Source of the DNA: Sphingomonas sanguinis
GTDB lineage: Bacteria > Pseudomonadota > Alphaproteobacteria > Sphingomonadales > Sphingomonadaceae
Direction of reading: 5' to 3'
NCBI RefSeq assembly: GCF_019297835.1
Contig: NZ_CP079203.1
Coordinates: forward strand, 3,414,001-3,478,000
Length of the DNA stretch: 64,000 bases
Shown here: in pieces, positions 26,309-35,522 of the stretch
Layout of the letters: each line of letters starts with the position of its first letter
Position numbering within the stretch: the stretch's first letter is position 1
The notes under the pieces: generated by a model
Seen by the model: only the letters and a program-made list of their open reading frames with translations
Database searches by the model: none
Told to the model about the DNA's origin: nothing
Made by a program: the position numbers and the translations under genes

Positions 26309-26443
26309 CCTCGCCTGTAAGGGGAGGGGGACCAGCGAAGCTGGTGGAGGGGTGTCGCCGCCCGCGAGAGCCGACTGCCCTCGCACAGCGTGACATCCCT
26401 CCGTCAGTCCTTCGGACTGCCACCTCGCCTTTCAGGGGAGGAA
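26309..26443. repeat. Family 2 intergenic repeat
   Basis: This is the same architecture as 16851-16988: CCTCGCCTGTAAGGGGAGG at the left, ACCAGCGAAGCTGGTGGAGG inside, CCTCCGTCAGTCCTTCGGAC and CAGGGGAGGAA at the right. It fills the gap between the convergent BamF and TonB-C genes. Confidence 0.83.
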
Positions 26444-26444
26444 C

Positions 26445-27599
26445 TCATAAAGCAGGCACCGGCGCGACGCCTTCGCCGCCTTCGCCGGGCGAGGCTTCCG
26501 GGCCTATGTTGAAGCGCACCCGGTCGACGCAGCCGGTATAGCCCTGTTTGCTGGGCGGCAGCTTGGCGTCACGGATCATCGCCACGGCCTGAGTCCCGAA
26601 GCCGTCGGCGGGCTGGGCCGCGATCACCTTGAGATTGCCCGTCTGGCCCCAGGGCGCGACGTCATAGCTGATGACCGCCCAGCCCTCGATCGAGCGACGG
26701 CGATAGGCTTCGGGGAAGCGCAGCTGCGGCGGGACGGCCCAGCCATGCTGGTCGGGGCAGTTGCCCTCGACCTTCGTGGTGCGGATCGATTCGGGCATGT
26801 CGGGCGCGGGCAGTTTCGCCGCCGCGCGCCAATAGGGATAGAGACAGCCCGTCCGCACGCCCTTGGTAAAGCGGGACTCGCGAATCGCCTTCACCGCTGC
26901 GGCATCCAGCGCGCGGTTGCCGGTCCCCGCCAGCAGCGCGGCCCCGCGCGTCCGGCCCGCCGCGTCGACATTGTAGCGGACCATCGACCAGTCCTGCACG
27001 CCGCGCGTGGCGGTGATGGTGGCGAAGTCGGGGAAATGCCGTTCGAGCGGCTGGGGCTGGGGGTTGGTCAGGCAGTCGCCGCCCATCTCGCGAATCCGCT
27101 GCCATCCCTCTTCGGGCAGACGTCCCGACATGGGGTGGACGGTATAGGCCATGAGTTCCTGCCCATCCGCCGCCGCCAGGGGGCTGGTGCGCATCGTATA
27201 GGTGACGCTGCAGTCCTGCTGCCCTGATTGGGCGGCGAAGCGGCTGGCCGCCAGGGCAGGCTCGACATCGTCCGACAGCGGCACGAAGCCGGTCGTCTCG
27301 CGGGTCAGCGAGACCGGGCGGCCGGTCGGATCGATCGCGAAACGGATGGTCAGGGCGCGCTGCGTCTGGTTGCCGATCCAGCCGAGCTGGTTCCAGGGGC
27401 GGCGAATCGGCTGCCCCGTCACGGAAGCGCCGTGGCAGCGTATCTCGCCCGGCTCCCACCGGATCAGCGCCCGCCCAGAGCTGCCGGGCTTCACCGCGAC
27501 GATGGGGAAGTCATTCTGGAGCGACCAGGCTGCGGCGGCGGGGACGGCGAAGGCGCCGAGCAGGCCGAGCGACAGGGCGGTGTGGTGGAATCGGATCAT
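26445..27599 (-). CDS. Secreted protein with repeated TonB C-terminal-like domains
   Basis: A 384-residue protein with a signal peptide (about 1-22, ending AVPAAAAW). The last 90 residues (FPEAYRRRSIEGWAVISYDV, then GFGTQAVAMIRDAKL, ending with CVDRVRFNI) match the TonB C-terminal fold. Two earlier modules, near 55-150 (RALTIRFAIDPTGRP) and 180-270 (WSMVRYNVDAAGRTRGA), have the same pattern. No membrane anchor plus Pro-rich spacer of true TonB is seen, so it is a periplasmic repeat protein rather than an energy transducer. Cys residues occur near the end of each module. ATG 27599 has GGAG 9 bases upstream. Confidence 0.75.
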   Translation of the reverse strand: MIRFHHTALSLGLLGAFAVPAAAAWSLQNDFPIVAVKPGSSGRALIRWEPGEIRCHGASVTGQPIRRPWNQLGWIGNQTQRALTIRFAIDPTGRPVSLTRETTGFVPLSDDVEPALAASRFAAQSGQQDCSVTYTMRTSPLAAADGQELMAYTVHPMSGRLPEEGWQRIREMGGDCLTNPQPQPLERHFPDFATITATRGVQDWSMVRYNVDAAGRTRGAALLAGTGNRALDAAAVKAIRESRFTKGVRTGCLYPYWRAAAKLPAPDMPESIRTTKVEGNCPDQHGWAVPPQLRFPEAYRRRSIEGWAVISYDVAPWGQTGNLKVIAAQPADGFGTQAVAMIRDAKLPPSKQGYTGCVDRVRFNIGPEASPGEGGEGVAPVPAL

Positions 27600-27680
27600 C
27601 GAACGCACTCCACGGCGAGAGGCCGTCAGCTTAGGCGCGCCTTCTGTCCGGCGCGAGTGTCATATCCGTGACCGGAATGG

Positions 27681-27710
27681 AAAAGGGCGGCGCCGTCACC
27701 GGCACCGCCC
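27681..27710 (-). terminator. Intrinsic terminator of the TorF-type porin gene
   Basis: Read on the minus strand, a 10-bp stem (27701-27710 with 27685-27694, one G-U pair) with a 6-base loop is followed by four T. It lies 29 bases past the stop of the gene at 27739. Confidence 0.82.
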
Positions 27711-27738
27711 CTTCACCCCCGATAAGCCATGTCGCCGT

Positions 27739-28575
27739 TCAGAAAGCGGCGGTCAGCGAGAACACCACCGTCGCATCCGAGATCGAAGCGCCCCCCGGCA
27801 CCTGACCCTGCGAGAAGTTCGGCTGGATATAGGCCGCCTTCGACTTGGTGATGTCGGTGTCGATATACGACACGTTGAAGGTCAGGTTTTTGTACGCCGC
27901 GACATCGGCGCCCAGCGACCAATCCCAATAGCTGCCGGTCGGCGACAGGCTGGTGCCGTTGGGGCCGAGGCCCGGATTGCCCTTGGAATAGCCGATATGC
28001 GCCTTGGCGGTGATCGGCGTACCCGGAATGCCCGCCGCGCCATCACCGGTCAGATAGATGTTATCCCAACGCTGGCCCCGGCTGTACGAGGTATTGGAGA
28101 AGTTGCCGAGCGAGGTCTGCTTGGGCGCGTAATAGGCGCCGGCGGTCAGCGTCGCGGGACCGGCGGTGCCCGACAGGCGGCTGAAGAATTCGACCACGTC
28201 GGTCTCGGACGCGCCGCCCGGATAGGTGTACCAGGTCACGCCCGCATCGACGGTCGCGGTGCCGTAGGTGTGCTTGTACCCGGCAATGCCGTCCAGCTCC
28301 ATATTGGCGCCGCCGAACGTGCCCCAGCCCGCCAGGTTCGACGCGAAGGTGCCGATATAGAAGCCGCTTTCATGCGCGACGGTCAGCGCGGCCTGGACGG
28401 CGGCGTTCTTGTTGGTCTGCGACACGCCGCGAAGGCGATAGTCGGTCAGGATCGCGGCGCTGCCGCTGACCGTGATCGGCGAGGGCGGCGCGGTATCCGC
28501 ACTGCTGTCCTGCGCAAAGGCGGGCGTCGCGGCGACCAGCGAGAGGCCGCCAAGGAGGATCGTGGAGAAGCGCAT
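27739..28575 (-). CDS. TorF family putative outer-membrane porin
   Basis: A 278-residue protein with a signal peptide (MRFSTILLGGLSLVAATPAFAQ). After an Asp/Pro/Ser linker it opens with the family motif VSGSAAILTDYRLRGVSQTN, continues in amphipathic strands, and ends in Phe (FSLTAAF), as outer-membrane barrels do. It is a paralog of the shorter 17570 gene. Such proteins are annotated as uptake porins, but the solute is unknown. It is flanked by its own terminator and a 195-base upstream gap with nothing else recognisable. Confidence 0.85.
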   Translation of the reverse strand: MRFSTILLGGLSLVAATPAFAQDSSADTAPPSPITVSGSAAILTDYRLRGVSQTNKNAAVQAALTVAHESGFYIGTFASNLAGWGTFGGANMELDGIAGYKHTYGTATVDAGVTWYTYPGGASETDVVEFFSRLSGTAGPATLTAGAYYAPKQTSLGNFSNTSYSRGQRWDNIYLTGDGAAGIPGTPITAKAHIGYSKGNPGLGPNGTSLSPTGSYWDWSLGADVAAYKNLTFNVSYIDTDITKSKAAYIQPNFSQGQVPGGASISDATVVFSLTAAF

Positions 28576-28770
28576 CGTTTCCCTTTCAAACGGAAATTCG
28601 ATGTTCTCACCTGCAAGCTCGCATCGGTGCGGCCTCTGTATGTCGGGTAAACCCGGCGGACCGTCTGCCGTAGCAAGTCATGAAAGATTGGCAGGCCATG
28701 ATGCGCTGCACAAGTATAATCGAACGCGGACTGATGCTCGGATGACGCGATGTTGCGCAAACAACACAGA

Positions 28771-30063
28771 TCAAGCGTCGAGATTCTCATGCCGCATCCC
28801 CGTCGGCAGCGAGCGGATATGGATGTCGCGCTGGGGATAGGGCAGGCCGATGCCATGCTCCTTGAAGAGGAACCACAGGCGGTTGAGCACGTCGGAGCGG
28901 ACATTGCCGACGCCGCTTTCCGGGTCGCTGATCCAGGCCAGGATTTCGTGCTGGAGCGCATAATCGCCGAAGCTCATCAGCCAGACGGTCGGCTTGGGGC
29001 TTTTCAGCACGCGCGGTGATTCGCGCGCGGCGCGCAGCATCAATTCCTGGGCCAGTTTCAGGTCGTTGTCGTACGCGATCGACACGGGGATGCGGACACG
29101 GACGTTGCGGTCGGAATAGGACCAGTTCTCCACCTCCTGCGTCATCAGATTCTCATTGGGAATCAGATGCTCCTTGCCGTCGCGCGTGATGATCGAGACG
29201 GCACGCACGCCGATCTTGTTCACCCAGCCGATTTCATTCTGGAGTGCGATGACGTCGCCCGGCTTGATCGAGCGGTCCATCAACAGGATGATCCCGGCGA
29301 TCAGATTGCCGATCGTCTTTTGAAGCCCGAAACCGATCGCCAGGCCGAAACCGCCCGAGAACAGCGCGAGGCTGGTCAGGTCGATCTCCAACAAATCCAT
29401 CGCGAAGAAGAAGGCGATGACGACGATGCCGATGCTGGCGAGTTTCTGAGCCAGCAGCTTCTGCGTCGGGTCCAGCCCGCGCGCATGGCCGATCCACTGC
29501 TCGGTGATCCGCGTGACGGCGCGGGTGACGGCCAGGATCGCGACCACCGTGACCAGCATCGTTACCAGCAGCATGACCGAGAATCGCCGCGACCCCACGG
29601 TAAAGCCGATCTGCTCGGCCAAGCGGCTGACCGGCTCCAGTCCGCCGATCTCGCGGCTGAACAACGCCACGAAGCATACGATGGCAAAGACCCAGGCCAG
29701 CCAGCGCGGCAGGTTCAGTCCACGCAAGAGCTGGAACCCCGCCCGCGCCACCGACGCGCCCAGCGCCAGCCCGATCGGCACGCCCGCCAGCGACTCCCAC
29801 GGCCAGATCGCGCCCAAGGTCATCAGCAGGAAGGCGGCGGCCCCGTGGCGGGTGATCGCGCAGATGCGGGCGTGCAGCGTCTCGCCCTGGGCTATGGCGA
29901 AACGCTGCACCATGGCGGCGATGGGCGGGCCGAGCTTGCGCCCCGCGACCACCCCGCCCGCCAGCATGGCGAGCGTCAGGACCGAGGCGACCGCCGCCTC
30001 CATGGCCTCGGCGCGGGTCGGCAGTTCGATACCGCTCGCCTGAAGCCATTCGAACAGGGTCAT
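28771..30063 (-). CDS. MscS-family mechanosensitive channel
   Basis: A 430-residue inner-membrane protein with about five helices before the pore. The pore helix and beta domain are ALFSGGFGLAIGFGLQKTIG followed by NLIAGIILLMDRSIKPGDVI, the MscS signature, and the cytoplasmic alpha/beta domain follows (PNENLMTQEVENWS). It would release solutes on osmotic downshock. Its ATG overlaps the metC stop by 4 bases, making it the last gene of a sseA-metC-mscS operon; no functional link to sulfur metabolism is obvious. Confidence 0.92.
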   Translation of the reverse strand: MTLFEWLQASGIELPTRAEAMEAAVASVLTLAMLAGGVVAGRKLGPPIAAMVQRFAIAQGETLHARICAITRHGAAAFLLMTLGAIWPWESLAGVPIGLALGASVARAGFQLLRGLNLPRWLAWVFAIVCFVALFSREIGGLEPVSRLAEQIGFTVGSRRFSVMLLVTMLVTVVAILAVTRAVTRITEQWIGHARGLDPTQKLLAQKLASIGIVVIAFFFAMDLLEIDLTSLALFSGGFGLAIGFGLQKTIGNLIAGIILLMDRSIKPGDVIALQNEIGWVNKIGVRAVSIITRDGKEHLIPNENLMTQEVENWSYSDRNVRVRIPVSIAYDNDLKLAQELMLRAARESPRVLKSPKPTVWLMSFGDYALQHEILAWISDPESGVGNVRSDVLNRLWFLFKEHGIGLPYPQRDIHIRSLPTGMRHENLDA

Positions 30064-31256
30064 CCGCGCGCGGCTCGAAAGCGGGCAAGCCCCCGGTCGA
30101 GATCCGCGATCAGGTCGTCCGTATCCTCCAGCCCGATCTGGAGCCGGATCAGCGGCCCGGCGAATTCGCGCTTGGTCACGCTGCGATAGCGATGCGGGTC
30201 GGCGGGGATGGCGAGGCTCTCATACCCGCCCCAGCTGAAGCCAAGGCCGAAATGGACAAGCCCATCGAGCATCACGGTGCGCGCGGCGTCGTTGCCGCCG
30301 TCGAGCACGAAGGCGAACAGTCCGCTCGACCCGAGGAAGTCGCGCGCGAAGACCTCATGGCCGGGGCAGGAGGGGAGGGCGGGGTGGAGCACCTGTGCCA
30401 CGCCCGGCTGTTCGGCGAGCCACTTGGCGATGGCCAGCGCGCTGGTCTGATGCTGGGCGAGGCGGACGCCCATGGTGCGAAGTCCCCGGCTGCCCAGATA
30501 GGCGTCGTCGGGGCTGGCGACCTGACCCAGCTGGAAACTCGTGTCGCGAAGCGCCGCCCAGTGCGACGGCGCGGCCGTCACCGACCCCAGCATCGCGTCC
30601 GAATGGCCGACGATGTACTTGGTGCAGGCCAGCACCGTCAGGTCGACGCCCTTCGCGATCGCCGGGAAGAACAGCGGCGTCGCCCAGGTGTTGTCGAGGA
30701 TGGTCGTGATCCCATGCGCCTTGGCGGCGGCGACGATGGCGGGAATATCCTGCACCTCGAACGTCAGCGAACCGGGGCTTTCGAGGAAGATGGCCCTCGT
30801 CGCCGGGCCGATCAGCTCGGCGATGCCCGCGCCGACCAGCGGATCGTAGAAGCGCGTCGTGATCCCCATCCGCGCCAGCAGTCCGGTCGCCAGTCCGCGC
30901 GTCGGGTCATAGGCGCTGTCGACCAGCAGCAATTCGTCGCCCGGCGACAGCACCGACAGCAGCGCCGCCGCGATCGCCGCCACGCCCGAGGGGTAGAGGA
31001 AGGTCGCCTCGGCCCCTGGCTCCAGGCTGGTCAGCGCATCGGCCAGCGACCACTGGGTCGGCAGGCCCTTGCGGCCGTAGAACAGCTTCTCGTGCAGATC
31101 GCCCGCACCGGTGGCGCGCATATGCGCGACATTATCGTAGAGCACGGTCGAGCCGCGCCAGACGGGGACGTTGACCACGCCCTTGGTCCATTCCGCGCGG
31201 CGGCCCGCCTGGACCAGACGGGTGGCGGGCTTGATGGGCAGGTCGTCGTCGGTCAT
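30060..31256 (-). CDS. metC: Cystathionine beta-lyase
   Basis: A 398-residue PLP enzyme splitting cystathionine into homocysteine, pyruvate and ammonia. The PLP lysine is in LACTKYIVGHSDAM, the beta-lyase form (CTKYxxGHSD), unlike the HSATKYLGGHGD of the lyase at 2397. WGGYESLAIP near the C-terminus is also beta-lyase-like. ATG 31256 begins MTDDDLPIKPATRL; the open frame upstream overlaps sseA. It is 4 bases behind sseA and overlaps the channel gene, so the three are one operon. Confidence 0.93.
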   Translation of the reverse strand: MTDDDLPIKPATRLVQAGRRAEWTKGVVNVPVWRGSTVLYDNVAHMRATGAGDLHEKLFYGRKGLPTQWSLADALTSLEPGAEATFLYPSGVAAIAAALLSVLSPGDELLLVDSAYDPTRGLATGLLARMGITTRFYDPLVGAGIAELIGPATRAIFLESPGSLTFEVQDIPAIVAAAKAHGITTILDNTWATPLFFPAIAKGVDLTVLACTKYIVGHSDAMLGSVTAAPSHWAALRDTSFQLGQVASPDDAYLGSRGLRTMGVRLAQHQTSALAIAKWLAEQPGVAQVLHPALPSCPGHEVFARDFLGSSGLFAFVLDGGNDAARTVMLDGLVHFGLGFSWGGYESLAIPADPHRYRSVTKREFAGPLIRLQIGLEDTDDLIADLDRGLARFRAARG

Positions 31257-31260
31257 TGTT

Positions 31261-32106
31261 TCAAGCGTCTTTCGCTTTGGGGGTGCTGGGGTCGGAGCCC
31301 CATTCGGTCCAGCTGCCGTCATAGACCGGCATCAGCCCGCCGATCCGCTCCGCCCCGAAGGCGAGGACGCAGGCGGTGATGCCGGAGCCACAGGTGGCGA
31401 CCATCGGTTTAGTGGGGTCGACCCCGGCGGCGGCGAATTCGGCCGCGATGGCGTCCGGGGATTTCCAGCGGCCATCGGCCTCGAACAGCTGCGAATAGGG
31501 CAGGTTCAGTGCGCCGGGGATATGGCCGGGCTCGACACCGGGGCGCGGTTCGGGCTCGGCCCCGGCGAAGCGGCCGGGGGAGCGGGCATCGACGATCTGT
31601 GCGTCACCCGCCTCGACATGAGTGCGGACTTCACGAAGGCTGCGCACGCGGGCCAGGTCGGCTTGCGCGAGGAACAGGCCGGGGGCTTCGGGTGCGCCCG
31701 CCGGGCCGATCGTGACGGGATGCCCCGCCGCTGCCCAAGCCTCCAGCCCGCCGTCGAGCAGCGCCACTGATGACGCACCGAACAGGCTGAGCAGCCACCA
31801 GACCCGCGCGGCGCTATGCAGCGGGGAACGGTCGTACAGGACGATACGGTCGGCATGGCTGATCCCCGCCTCGCTCAGTGCATGAGCGAAATGCTCGGCC
31901 GGGGGCAGCGTCATCGGCAGGTCGCTGTCGGGGTCGGCGAGCGCGCCCATCGGCAGGAAGCGGGCGCCGGGGATATGCCCATCCTCGAATCCGCGTCGGG
32001 CCTTGGTGCCGTCCGGGTCGTCGAGGAAATAGGTGACGTCGAGGATGCGCACGTCCGCCTCGCCTGCGATGGCGGCGAGCTCTTCCGGGGTGATGAGTGG
32101 CGGCAT
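31261..32106 (-). CDS. sseA: 3-mercaptopyruvate/thiosulfate sulfurtransferase
   Basis: A 281-residue protein with two rhodanese domains. The active loop in the second domain is ATCGSGITACVL; CGSG(V/I)T is typical of mercaptopyruvate sulfurtransferase, whereas thiosulfate enzymes carry CRKGVT. VYDGSWTEWG near the end is also characteristic. It would move sulfur from 3-mercaptopyruvate to thiol acceptors or cyanide. First gene of the sseA-metC-mscS operon, with 4 bases to metC. Confidence 0.93.
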   Translation of the reverse strand: MPPLITPEELAAIAGEADVRILDVTYFLDDPDGTKARRGFEDGHIPGARFLPMGALADPDSDLPMTLPPAEHFAHALSEAGISHADRIVLYDRSPLHSAARVWWLLSLFGASSVALLDGGLEAWAAAGHPVTIGPAGAPEAPGLFLAQADLARVRSLREVRTHVEAGDAQIVDARSPGRFAGAEPEPRPGVEPGHIPGALNLPYSQLFEADGRWKSPDAIAAEFAAAGVDPTKPMVATCGSGITACVLAFGAERIGGLMPVYDGSWTEWGSDPSTPKAKDA

Positions 32107-32170
32107 CTTTGGGCTCCTCGGTCGGTGGGTCCGTACCTAGGCGCGTTGGGGGCGGGGTCGCAAGCCAAGC

Positions 32171-32389
32171 GAAGCCCCTCTCCCGGCAGGGGGAGGGGTT
32201 GTGGAGGGGCAAGGGCCGCGGGCGTTGGTCTCTGTGAGACTCCATTCCCTCCCCCATCCCCTCCCGCCTGCGGGAAGGAGCGGCTAGAGGTGAGGGTGGG
32301 GCGTGGCCTTCGACTTCGCTCAGGCTGAACGGAGGTGGGGGTATGGGGTCTTCCACAACATCCGTTCAGCCTGAGCGAAGTCGAAGGCC
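32171..32389. repeat. Family 4 hairpins followed by an inverted pair of family 1
   Basis: CCCCTCTCCCGGCAGGGGGAGGGG at about 32175-32198 and the inverted CCCTCCCCCATCCCCTCCCG run at about 32247-32285 are family 4. Family 1 follows as a forward copy (32305-32332) and its inverse (32362-32389), 29 bases apart. Together they fill the 293-base gap between the divergently placed sseA start and the end of the photolyase gene. Confidence 0.83.
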
Positions 32390-32399
32390 AAGGGAATCA

Positions 32400-33938
32400 C
32401 TATCCCCGATCCAACCCTTCCAAATACCCCGCTGCCTGCGCCCGCACCGCCTTCCGGTCCGCCTCCGCCATCCGGTTCCAGTTCCGATACGCCATCGCCA
32501 TCCGCACATTCCCCTCGAACCGCTCTTCGTGCCGCGCGAGGAAGTCCCAATAGAGCGCGTTGAACGGGCAGGCGTCCTCGCCGACCCGCTGCTTCACGTC
32601 GTAGCGGCAGGACCCGCAATAATCCGACATGCGGTTGATATAGGCCCCCGACGACACATAGGGCTTGGACGCGATGATGCCGCCATCGGCGAACTGGCTC
32701 ATGCCGACGACATTGGGCAGCTCGACCCATTCATAGGCGTCGATATAGATTTCCAGATACCAGCGATGCACCTCCGCCGGGTCGGCACCGATCAGGGCGG
32801 CGTAATTGCCGGTCACCATCAACCTCTGGATATGATGGGCATGCGCGGTGTCGAGCGTCTGGCCCAGCGCTTCGGCCATGCAGTGCATGTCGGTCTCGCC
32901 GGTCCAGTAGAAGCCGGGCAATTTCCGATGCGCGCGCAGGAAGTTGCGCTCCGCATAATTCGGCCCGACATGCCAGTAGAGCCCGCGCACATATTCGCGC
33001 CAGCCGATGATCTGGCGGATATAGCCCTCGACCGAATTGAGGCTGGCGTTGCCGTCTTCATATTCCCCCTCCGCCATCCGGCAGAGGTCGAGCGGGTCGA
33101 GCAGCCCCGAATTGATATAGGGCGACAGGACCGAGTGCCAGAGCTGGTGCTGGCCGGTCAGCATCGCGTCCTGATAGTCGCCGAACTTGGGCAGGCCATG
33201 CGCCATGAACGCCTCGGCCTGCTTCTGCGCCTCCTCGGCGGTCGTGGCGTAGGCGAAGCCGTCGAGCGAGCCGGGATGGTTGTCGAAGCGGGCGGCGACC
33301 AGCTTCAGCACGTCGCGGGTGATCTTGTCCGGTGCGAACGTCAGCGGTTCGGGCGGCGTGTCCTTCTTGGGCGCGGGCTTGCGATTGTCGGCGTCGTAAT
33401 TCCACCTGCCGCCCTCGGGCTTGTCACCCTTCATCAGCAGGCCGGTCTTGCGGCGCATCTGTCGGTAGAAGAACTCCATGCGGAGTTCCTTGCGGTCCTT
33501 CGCCCAATCCTCAAACTCGGCCTGGCTGGCGATGAAGCGGGTGTCGGGGCGGATGTCGACGGGGATGCCGAACATCGTCTCCCATGCTTCCAGCATTCCC
33601 GCCACGCGCCATTCGCCCGCTTGCGTCACGACGATCCGTGTCGGATCGTGCCGCTCGACCGCGCGCGCCACCTCGCCGGTGAAGCTGCCCGCATTGTCGG
33701 GGTCGTCCAGCTTGACGTAATCGACCGTCCAGCCCGCCTTCCTTAAGGCCTCTGCATGGTGGCGCATGGCGGACAGGATATAGGCGATCTTGGCCTTGTG
33801 GTGGCGGACGTAACCCGTCTCGTCGTCCACCTCCATCATCAACAAGACGGTGCGTTTCGGGTCGGCGCCCTCCAGCGACGATAGATTCATCGACAGTTGA
33901 TCGCCCAGAATCGGGATCAGCGTTGGCGCTTTGGGCAT
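32400..33938 (-). CDS. phrB: Iron-sulfur bacterial cryptochrome/photolyase (PhrB type)
   Basis: A 512-residue flavoprotein of the FeS-BCP clade, DNA photolyases that repair (6-4) photoproducts with light. The N-terminal antenna domain ([10 protein letters not shown] at residues 7-16) is followed by the helical FAD domain ([19 protein letters not shown] motif, [10 protein letters not shown]). Four Cys that would hold the 4Fe-4S cluster are in PLDLCRMAE, and in YCGSCRYDV plus [11 protein letters not shown] 33938 opens MPKAPTL; AGGA lies 5 bases upstream. Its start is only 21 bases from the divergent queF start. Confidence 0.92.
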   Translation of the reverse strand: MPKAPTLIPILGDQLSMNLSSLEGADPKRTVLLMMEVDDETGYVRHHKAKIAYILSAMRHHAEALRKAGWTVDYVKLDDPDNAGSFTGEVARAVERHDPTRIVVTQAGEWRVAGMLEAWETMFGIPVDIRPDTRFIASQAEFEDWAKDRKELRMEFFYRQMRRKTGLLMKGDKPEGGRWNYDADNRKPAPKKDTPPEPLTFAPDKITRDVLKLVAARFDNHPGSLDGFAYATTAEEAQKQAEAFMAHGLPKFGDYQDAMLTGQHQLWHSVLSPYINSGLLDPLDLCRMAEGEYEDGNASLNSVEGYIRQIIGWREYVRGLYWHVGPNYAERNFLRAHRKLPGFYWTGETDMHCMAEALGQTLDTAHAHHIQRLMVTGNYAALIGADPAEVHRWYLEIYIDAYEWVELPNVVGMSQFADGGIIASKPYVSSGAYINRMSDYCGSCRYDVKQRVGEDACPFNALYWDFLARHEERFEGNVRMAMAYRNWNRMAEADRKAVRAQAAGYLEGLDRG

Positions 33939-33959
33939 GGCTGTCCTACATGGCCTTTC

Positions 33960-34400
33960 ATGAAGCATCTCGGCCAGACCAGCGCGCTGCCCGCTTCCCC
34001 GGAAGAGGCGGTGCTCGATTATGTTCCCAACCCCCGTCCGGGGCGCACCTATCTGATCCGGTTCGCGGCACCCGAGTTCACCTCGCTGTGCCCCGTCACC
34101 GGACAGCCCGACTTCGCGCACCTCGTCATCGACTATGTGCCCGGCGAGACGATCGTCGAGTCGAAGTCGCTGAAGCTGTTCCTGGGCAGTTTCCGCAACC
34201 ATGCCGGTTTCCACGAGGATTGCACCGTCGGCATCGGCGAGCGTCTGTTCGAGGAAATGAAGCCGGTGTGGCTGCGCATCGGCGGATACTGGTATCCGCG
34301 CGGCGGCATCCCGATCGACGTGTTCTGGCAGTCCTCCGCGCCGCCCGCCGACCTGTGGCTGCCCGACCAGGGCGTGGCGGGCTATCGCGGCCGGGGCTGA
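33960..34400 (+). CDS. queF: NADPH-dependent 7-cyano-7-deazaguanine reductase (QueF, short type)
   Basis: A 146-residue enzyme reducing preQ0 to preQ1 in queuosine synthesis. The catalytic Cys is in [14 protein letters not shown], with [20 protein letters not shown] carrying the family signature and substrate residues. The length is that of the unimodular (type I) QueF. ATG 33960 opens [11 protein letters not shown]; a longer in-frame start would overlap the photolyase gene. No good Shine-Dalgarno is seen. No other queuosine gene is in the window. Confidence 0.94.
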   Translation: MKHLGQTSALPASPEEAVLDYVPNPRPGRTYLIRFAAPEFTSLCPVTGQPDFAHLVIDYVPGETIVESKSLKLFLGSFRNHAGFHEDCTVGIGERLFEEMKPVWLRIGGYWYPRGGIPIDVFWQSSAPPADLWLPDQGVAGYRGRG

Positions 34401-34536
34401 TCCTCCGGCCGGCGGGCAGCATCCGTTTAACCCTTGCTTCATCCCGATGTGGAACAAAGCTCGTTATTGAAGCCATCCGTATCGCGATTTATGTGCCGTG
34501 ATAAGGAACGCATCATCGGGATGCGAAAGGGAACGG

Positions 34537-35307
34537 ATGATGCGCAAGATCATCAAGTACATCACGATGGTGACGGCCACGGTGGTCGGTCTGGGCACCG
34601 CCAGCGCGGCGAGCGCGGGCACCATCATCATCAACGACTCGAATGGCGGCCTCGTGTCCTACGACACGACGACCAAGGCCAGCACGGTGCTCGCCAAGAG
34701 CGGTTGCCCGACCCTGTTCGACATCGCGATGAACGCCGGTGGCGATCTGTTCGGCGTTGATGGCGGAACGCTGTACAAGCTGTCGACGACCGGCGTCGCG
34801 ACCGCGCTCGGCTCGCTGGGTAAGTTCGTCAACGGCCTCGTCTTCGGCTCGGACGGCATTTTGTACGGGTCGGGCGACAACAATCTCTACAAGCTGAACA
34901 CCAGCACGGGTCAGGCCAGCCTGATCGGCGCCACGGGTCAGCAATCGTCGGGCGATCTGGCCTTCTTCAAGGGGCAGCTCTATCTCGCCAGCGACGCGGG
35001 GCTGGCGATGGTCAATCCGCTGACCGGGGCGAGCCAGCTGATCGGTGGGGCGGCGGGCATTTATGGCCTGGCTTCGACGGCCGATACGCTGTTCGGCGTG
35101 AAGGACAATGCGATCTACACGATCGACCCGACCACCGGTAATGCGACCTGGACCGCGGCCTATACCAACGGCAATGCCTATGGCGCGGCGTCGAAGCCGG
35201 TGTCGGTGCCCGAGCCGGCGACCTGGGCGATGATGCTGCTGGGCCTGGCGCTGGCGGGTTATGCCGTGCGCCGCCGTCAGGGTGCACCGGCCGCTGCCAT
35301 CGCCTGA
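34537..35307 (+). CDS. PEP-CTERM sorted surface protein, function unknown
   Basis: A 256-residue exported protein. It has a signal peptide (about 1-27, ending ASAASAG), a body of repeated short strands with Leu-Tyr-Lys-Leu and Asp-Gly patterns (SDGILYGSGDNNLYKL, AMVNPLTGASQLIGG) resembling beta-propeller blades, and a C-terminal PEP-CTERM tail: SVPEPATWAMMLLGLALAGY then RRR. Such tails are cut by an exosortase in bacteria with exopolysaccharide loci; no exosortase is in this window. Two ATG codons are adjacent (34537, 34540) behind AAAGGGA. A terminator follows. Confidence 0.87.
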   Translation: MMRKIIKYITMVTATVVGLGTASAASAGTIIINDSNGGLVSYDTTTKASTVLAKSGCPTLFDIAMNAGGDLFGVDGGTLYKLSTTGVATALGSLGKFVNGLVFGSDGILYGSGDNNLYKLNTSTGQASLIGATGQQSSGDLAFFKGQLYLASDAGLAMVNPLTGASQLIGGAAGIYGLASTADTLFGVKDNAIYTIDPTTGNATWTAAYTNGNAYGAASKPVSVPEPATWAMMLLGLALAGYAVRRRQGAPAAAIA

Positions 35308-35354
35308 CCTTTTGGGCTGGGGGCGCTTCTCGCGCGCCTTGCCTGATACGAAAG

Positions 35355-35383
35355 ACCGGTCGCCTTATGGGCGGCCGGTTTTT
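35355..35383 (+). terminator. Intrinsic terminator of the PEP-CTERM gene
   Basis: A 10-bp stem (35355-35364 with 35370-35379, one T-G mismatch pair) with a 5-base loop is followed by a T run to 35383. Confidence 0.85.
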
Positions 35384-35522
35384 CGTTGGGATCATCGATT
35401 TTTTAGGCCGATCGACATCGGGATAAGAATATCGCAACCGCTTTGGCCGCAGGAACGCATGATTGGTTGAGCCGCCATCTGCCTGCCGGGCAGACGCGGT
35501 TTCTGGTCATGGAGTGTTTCGC

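Noticed and set aside
28576..28770. tRNA or small RNA between the porin and channel genes
   Set aside because: No cloverleaf or conserved tRNA bases could be found; only weak hairpins are present.
33897..33959. Longer start for queF at 33897
   Set aside because: The extra residues are not family-like and would overlap the divergent photolyase start region.
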